Below, piece by piece: positions 59,424 through 63,100 of a stretch of DNA of 63,100 nucleotides. This DNA is from an uncultured Gemmiger sp. GTDB taxonomy: Bacteria; Bacillota; Clostridia; Oscillospirales; Ruminococcaceae. The notes beneath the pieces were generated by a model, which was not told the DNA's origin, did no database searches, and was given only the letters and a program-made list of their open reading frames with translations. Position 1 is the stretch's first letter. The number at the start of each line of letters is the position of its first letter. Location of the stretch: positions 1 through 63,100 of the forward strand of contig CALXAH010000019.1 in the NCBI GenBank assembly GCA_944386225.1, in the 5' to 3' direction. The position numbers and the translations under genes are program-made.

Positions 59424-60671
59424 ATGCAGCTGATCGTGAAACCTATGGGCTACGGGGACTGCTGCATTCTGCGGCAGGGCCGGGCCCTGCTGATTGCCGA
59501 CTGCGGCAGCCGTACCAACCGAAAAGGCAGTGCCCGCCACGGGCGTTCCGCCTCGGCCTACGCCTGGGCCGCCATCCGGGAGGAACTGGCCGACACCCCG
59601 GTAACGGATCTGGTGATTACCCGGTTTGATCCGGACCGGTTCAACGGATTTCTTCATCTGAAAGGGGCCCGGGCGGTGCAGCGGGTCTATCTGCCCTACA
59701 GCCTGTACCAGCAGCGGGGGGAAGCCGCCCACGCGCTGGCCACCCTGGCCATCACGGCGCCGGCAGGCAGCTGGAGCTGGCACGCCGCCCGGGACGGTGC
59801 GGCGCTGCTGGCCAAACTGCCCCGGGTTTGCGGGCAGGTGCTGCTGCGCCGCCAGGGCCAGACCATCCGGTTTGCCGGGCAGGAACTTTCGGTGCTCTGG
59901 CCCTGCGTGCCCGACGCCGAGCAGCTGACCTTGTTTGACAGCGAGCCGGCGGGCTGTGCCGGCCCCCAGTGGGCCGGGGCCGATCCCGACCAGATTGATC
60001 TGGAATGCGCGGTGCGCCGGGCGGTGAACCAGCTTGTGCCGGGCGGCTGGGATCGCTGCAGCCAGCTGATGGCGGCCTTCCTGACCTGCCTGGAGCGTCT
60101 GGCGGAGGAAGGCGCGCGGGAGGCGGAGAACTGCCTGCCTGCCGCCGAGGCGCTGACCGGAGCCATGGAGGCGCTGCTGCCGGTGCGGGCGGCGGTGCAG
60201 GCCCAGGCCCAGCACCAGCCGGAACTGGCCGCCCTGCTGGACCGGTACACCGCGGCCCGCCGCCTGGCCTGGCAGAACCGGCTGGACGAGAGCAGCCTGG
60301 TCTGTGCGCTGGATGACCGGCTGCTGCTGACCGGCGACGTGGATCAGGAGGTTCTGGACGAGCTGCGCCGCAGCGGCCTTTTGGAACAGAAATACAAGGC
60401 GGTGCAGGCCCCGGGCCACGGCGCCCGGGCGATGCTGCTGCCCGCCGCCGGGTATCTGATCGTCTCCAACGGCTACCGGAAAGGCTGGGGTGTGCGGGCC
60501 GCGCTGGTGCGGGCCGCCGCCGGCCGGGTGGTCTGTACCCGGGCGTATAAGGAGGCGGGCTGCTGCGAGTATATGGCCCGCCGCCATTGCCCCAAAAAGT
60601 GCATCCGCATGGGGGAGTGCTTCAAGCTGGAGCTGGGCGCCGAACCCCGCCGCCGCAAAAAGCAAAGCTGA
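59424..60671 (+). CDS. Metallo-beta-lactamase-fold protein lacking metal ligands
   Basis: A 415-residue cytoplasmic protein starting after AAAGGAGG. Its N-terminus follows the ComEC/metallo-beta-lactamase pattern: VKPMGYGDCCIL, LLIADCGSRTN, then DLVITRFDPDRFNGF where family members have a THxDxDH-type metal motif. Here both His are Arg. Later LLLTGDVDQEVLDEL and QAPGHGARAML take the place of the usual LTGD and HHGS segments. A helical insert of about 110 residues lies in the middle (about 190-300), and the C-terminus is Cys-rich (GCCEYMARRHCPKKCIRMGE) and basic. Hydrolytic activity through two metals is unlikely. A binding or regulatory role, or a different metal at the Cys cluster, is possible. 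Confidence 0.75.
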   Translation: MQLIVKPMGYGDCCILRQGRALLIADCGSRTNRKGSARHGRSASAYAWAAIREELADTPVTDLVITRFDPDRFNGFLHLKGARAVQRVYLPYSLYQQRGEAAHALATLAITAPAGSWSWHAARDGAALLAKLPRVCGQVLLRRQGQTIRFAGQELSVLWPCVPDAEQLTLFDSEPAGCAGPQWAGADPDQIDLECAVRRAVNQLVPGGWDRCSQLMAAFLTCLERLAEEGAREAENCLPAAEALTGAMEALLPVRAAVQAQAQHQPELAALLDRYTAARRLAWQNRLDESSLVCALDDRLLLTGDVDQEVLDELRRSGLLEQKYKAVQAPGHGARAMLLPAAGYLIVSNGYRKGWGVRAALVRAAAGRVVCTRAYKEAGCCEYMARRHCPKKCIRMGECFKLELGAEPRRRKKQS

Positions 60672-60709
60672 AAAACACCGCCCTGTCCCACGGGACAGGG
60701 CGGTGTTTT
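60672..60709. terminator. Bidirectional terminator
   Basis: An 18-bp perfect stem (aaaacaccgccctgtccc with gggacagggcggtgtttt), two-base loop. Confidence 0.9.
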
Positions 60710-60722
60710 GGTATGTAAGGGA

Positions 60723-61739
60723 TCAGCTTGCCGTCAGTTCGCCCCGCAGGTTCTGCTCCATCCAGTGCTTGATCTGCTCCGGGTCAAGATCCAGGCTGAA
60801 CAGGTAATACAGCTTGGCAACGGCGGCTTCGGTGGTCATGTCCAGGCCGCTTACCGCCCCGGCGGCTTTCAGAGCGCTGGAGGAGGCGTAGGTGCCCAGA
60901 TGCACCGCCCCCTGGGTGCACTGGCTGCACACGGTCAGGATCGAGCCGTGGCGGCGGGCTTTTTCCAGCAGAGGCAGCAGTCCGCTGCCCGCGCCGGGGA
61001 TGTTGCCTGCGCCAAAGGTTTCCAGCACCAGCCCCTGCAGCGTTTCGGTCACGATGGAGCTGAACAGATCAAACTGGATACCCGGGAATACCTTCAGCAC
61101 CCCAATGGGGGTGTGGCGCAGGCGGGTCAGCCGCAGCGGGCCGGACTGCGCCGGGCGGGCCAGCGCGGCCCGGTCGTACCGGATGTCCACCCCGGCGGTG
61201 GCCAGCGGGGGATAGTTGGGGCTGTCAAAGGCCTGCAGTCCGTCCGCCGACAGCTTGGCCGCCCGGTTGCCCCGCAGCAGCCGCCCGCCGAAATACAGGC
61301 TGACCTCCCGGACCACGCCCTCCCCGGCGATCAGCAGCGCGGCGGACAGGTTGTCCCAGCCGTCGCTGCGCACCCGGCACAGGGGGATCTGGCTGCCGGT
61401 AAGCACCACCGGCTTGTCCAGCCCTTCCAGCATAAAGCTAAGCGCCGCGGCGGTATAGGCCATGGTGTCGGTGCCGTGCAGCACCACAAAGCCGTCAAAC
61501 CGGGCATATTCCCGGCAGATCACCTCACCGATGCGGTTCCATTCGTTTACCGTCATGTCGGAGGAATCCAGCAGCGGATCCAGGGTGAGCAGCTCCCAGG
61601 CAGGCATCTCCGGGCTGTGCAGTTCCGCGGCGGTGTCCAGCGCCTGCTGCAGCATGCCCGGTGCGGGGGCGTATCCCTGTTCGGTGGGGGCCATTCCGAT
61701 GGTACCCCCGGTATAAATGATACAAACCTTCTTGTCCAT
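60723..61739 (-). CDS. ansA: L-asparaginase, type I
   Basis: A 338-residue asparaginase with both catalytic Thr motifs: [11 protein letters not shown] near the N-terminus and [13 protein letters not shown] near residue 92. The C-terminal half has [14 protein letters not shown] and [14 protein letters not shown]. No signal peptide, so it is the cytoplasmic type I form that converts asparagine to aspartate and ammonia. The ATG at 61739 is chosen because the family begins just before the TGGT motif. Confidence 0.93.
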   Translation of the reverse strand: MDKKVCIIYTGGTIGMAPTEQGYAPAPGMLQQALDTAAELHSPEMPAWELLTLDPLLDSSDMTVNEWNRIGEVICREYARFDGFVVLHGTDTMAYTAAALSFMLEGLDKPVVLTGSQIPLCRVRSDGWDNLSAALLIAGEGVVREVSLYFGGRLLRGNRAAKLSADGLQAFDSPNYPPLATAGVDIRYDRAALARPAQSGPLRLTRLRHTPIGVLKVFPGIQFDLFSSIVTETLQGLVLETFGAGNIPGAGSGLLPLLEKARRHGSILTVCSQCTQGAVHLGTYASSSALKAAGAVSGLDMTTEAAVAKLYYLFSLDLDPEQIKHWMEQNLRGELTAS

Positions 61740-61776
61740 AACGGTACCTGCTTTCTGTTCGGTGGCTATCCCGTCC

Positions 61777-61805
61777 AGCATAGCACAAAAGGTTCATCCG
61801 GGCAA
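61777..61805 (-). promoter_or_regulatory. Asparaginase promoter
   Basis: On the minus strand TTGCCC, 17 bases, TATGCT. It overlaps the 3' end of the upstream HATPase gene. Confidence 0.55.
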
Positions 61806-62555
61806 TACGCAGCTTTGACAAAGCTGCACATAAACCGGGCTGTACCGGTCTTCCAGCAGGGCGGCGGCGGTGGGCGGCGCGGGCAGGCTGGCCGCCGGGC
61901 AGAGCGGCAGTGCCAGCGTGGCGGAGGTGCCCCGGCCGGGCCGGCTTTCCAGCGCAAACACTCCGCCCGCCTGCCGGGCCAGCAGCGCCGCCAGGGTCAG
62001 CCCCAGGCCCAGCCCGGCGCCGCCGTCCGGTACGCCGGCGCTGAAAAAGGGCGCGCAGGCCCGCAGCTGCACCGCGGCGCTCATACCGGGGCCGCCGTCC
62101 CGCACCCGCACCACCGCCCGGCTGCCCTGTCGCCAGGCTTCCAGGCGGATGGGCGCGGTGGGCCCGGCGTAAAGCAGGCTGTTGCTTACCAGATTCAGGA
62201 TCACCGCCGTCAGGCTGCGGGCCTGGCACACCACCGGCAGCGGCACCGGCCCGCCGCCGCCCTGCAGCCGCTGCGGCCGGTTGGGGCATACCTCCCGGAC
62301 GGCGCTCAGCAGGCTGGCGGTCAGGGCGGCCAGATCCAGCGGCCCGCAGCCCGGCGCGGGCCGCTGCAGCGCCGCGTACAGTTCCAGATTTTCCGCGCAG
62401 CGCAGCAGCTGATAGCCGCCCCGCAGCGACGCCCGGGCCGGGTCCGGCTGGGCGGTCAGGGCGGGCATCACCCGGCCCAGAGGGCCCCGTACCGCCGCCG
62501 CCATCCGCCGGCTTACCGGGGGCGGGCATCCCCCGTATACAGACACGTGTTCCAC
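61794..62555 (-). CDS. Histidine kinase-like ATPase domain protein without a clear phosphoacceptor
   Basis: About 253 residues with a C-terminal HATPase_c domain: N box [16 protein letters not shown]1 box [12 protein letters not shown] and G2 box [16 protein letters not shown]. The preceding helices ([17 protein letters not shown]) occupy the place of a HisKA domain, but no His lies where the phosphoacceptor should be. No membrane helix or sensor domain is present, and no response regulator is adjacent. The GTG at 62555 is the likely start (AAGGAG 12 bases upstream); an in-frame TTG at 62564 is only three bases from it. Highly Ala/Pro/Gly-rich. Confidence 0.7.
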   Translation of the reverse strand: MEHVSVYGGCPPPVSRRMAAAVRGPLGRVMPALTAQPDPARASLRGGYQLLRCAENLELYAALQRPAPGCGPLDLAALTASLLSAVREVCPNRPQRLQGGGGPVPLPVVCQARSLTAVILNLVSNSLLYAGPTAPIRLEAWRQGSRAVVRVRDGGPGMSAAVQLRACAPFFSAGVPDGGAGLGLGLTLAALLARQAGGVFALESRPGRGTSATLALPLCPAASLPAPPTAAALLEDRYSPVYVQLCQSCVLPG

Positions 62556-62700
62556 CGCTGCCAATCGCTCCTTTCCGGCGCGCCGCAGACTTTTGGGCGC
62601 GCGTTCCCCCTTAGTCTGCCGCCGGAATGTACAAAAAATCCAAAAAGGCCCGCCCGGGGGCAGCATTTTCCATCAATAGCGTTAATAATTTATCAAACTA

Positions 62701-62729
62701 TTGCAGTTTGTCCGGTTTTGGGGTACAAT
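62701..62729 (+). promoter_or_regulatory. gap promoter
   Basis: TTGCAG, 17 bases, TACAAT, 39 bases before the gap start codon. Confidence 0.75.
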
Positions 62730-62768
62730 GATGTCACCAACAAAATTTTGTTTTGGGAGGATTTGACA

Positions 62769-63100
62769 ATGGCTGTTAAAGTTGCAATCAATGGTTTTGG
62801 CCGTATCGGCCGTCTGGCTTTCCGTCAGATGTTCGGCGCCGAGGGTTATGAAGTGGTGGCTATCAACGATCTGACCAGCCCCGAGATGCTGGCTCATCTG
62901 CTGAAGTACGACACCGCCCAGGGCCGTTACGCCGGCCACACCGTTGAGGCTGGTGAGGACTACATCACCGTCGACGGCAAGAAGATCACCATCTACGCCA
63001 TCAAGGACGCCAAGGAGTGCCCCTGGGGCGAGCTGGGCATCGACGTCGTGCTGGAGTGCACCGGCTTCTACACCAGCAAGGCCAAGAGCATGGCTCACAT
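62769..63100 (+). CDS. gap: Glyceraldehyde-3-phosphate dehydrogenase, N-terminal part (runs off the window)
   Basis: The open frame of 110 codons continues past the right edge. It begins [19 protein letters not shown], the NAD-binding start of type I GAPDH, followed by [20 protein letters not shown] and [17 protein letters not shown]. The catalytic Cys (SCTTN) lies beyond the window. It catalyses the NAD-dependent oxidation of glyceraldehyde 3-phosphate in glycolysis. RBS GGGAGG and a good promoter indicate high expression; the codon choice is narrow, as in highly expressed genes. Confidence 0.96.
   Translation, partial: MAVKVAINGFGRIGRLAFRQMFGAEGYEVVAINDLTSPEMLAHLLKYDTAQGRYAGHTVEAGEDYITVDGKKITIYAIKDAKECPWGELGIDVVLECTGFYTSKAKSMAH

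Overview
This GC-rich window carries Firmicutes-type genes: an SpeA of the Bacillus fold, clostridial thioredoxin partners, strong sigma-A type promoters with 17 bp spacers, and strong AGGAGG ribosome binding sites. The composition and gene set most resemble a gut Oscillospiraceae/Ruminococcaceae member (Faecalibacterium, Gemmiger or Subdoligranulum-like). That placement is inference from gene content; no 16S or marker gene is present. It looks like ordinary chromosome: there is no prophage, CRISPR array or intact IS. The left edge holds the tail of an IS21-type transposase remnant, and one tRNA-Pro gene lies at 54.8 kb.

Layout. 0-2 kb: IS21 istA remnant, an unknown small ORF, a frameshifted sugar O-acetyltransferase and a DUF1349 protein. 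2-3.4 kb: NfeD plus a stomatin-like protein. 3.8-10.1 kb: a complete oppABCDF peptide importer with an internal terminator after oppA. 10.3-11.4 kb: an unknown surface protein. 11.4-17.8 kb: a six-gene polyamine operon (speD, speA, speE, speB, carboxyspermidine-type dehydrogenase, carboxyspermidine-type decarboxylase) behind a leader containing an intrinsic terminator. 18.4 kb: an in-frame chimera of an OPT transporter N-terminus and a PqqD-like domain. 19.4-22.5 kb: a large GGDEF/EAL protein. 22.7-28.7 kb: a transglutaminase-like lipoprotein, then a compact type II secretion/type IV pilus-like operon (GspF, four pseudopilin-like proteins, PilT) ending in a SARP-like regulator with a degenerate GGDEF tail. 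28.8-32.7 kb: sbcDC.

33.1-35.5 kb: a mosaic surface protein with acidic and Pro-Asp repeats. 35.6-39.0 kb (minus): a five-gene stress operon (zinc alcohol dehydrogenase, yaaA, bcp, DUF5655, AlkD-like). 39.1-42.5 kb (minus): TetR, CrtI-like flavoprotein and 2Fe-2S flavin reductase. 42.6-46.3 kb (minus): hypA, a large Fe-S/GltD-like oxidoreductase and hypB, with a divergent LysR gene. 47.4-48.6 kb: a second SPFH protein. 49.1-50.6 kb: trxA, trxB and a DUF6132 protein. 50.7-54.4 kb: a P-loop kinase, a macro-domain protein, a frameshifted DUF2200, a vWA protein, arsC and a frameshifted DUF3795. 55-58.8 kb: three tandem DUF3048 lipoproteins. 58.8-62.6 kb: a small membrane protein, a metallo-beta-lactamase-like protein that lacks its metal ligands, an asparaginase and a HATPase-only kinase-like protein. 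The window ends inside gap.

The points most worth following up are the polyamine operon encoding two routes to spermidine plus a probable attenuator, the reduced pseudopilus operon whose only ATPase is PilT-like, the OPT-PqqD chimera, the ligand-less metallo-beta-lactamase fold, and a set of genes broken by single-base changes in or beside short homopolymer runs, which may be real decay or assembly error.
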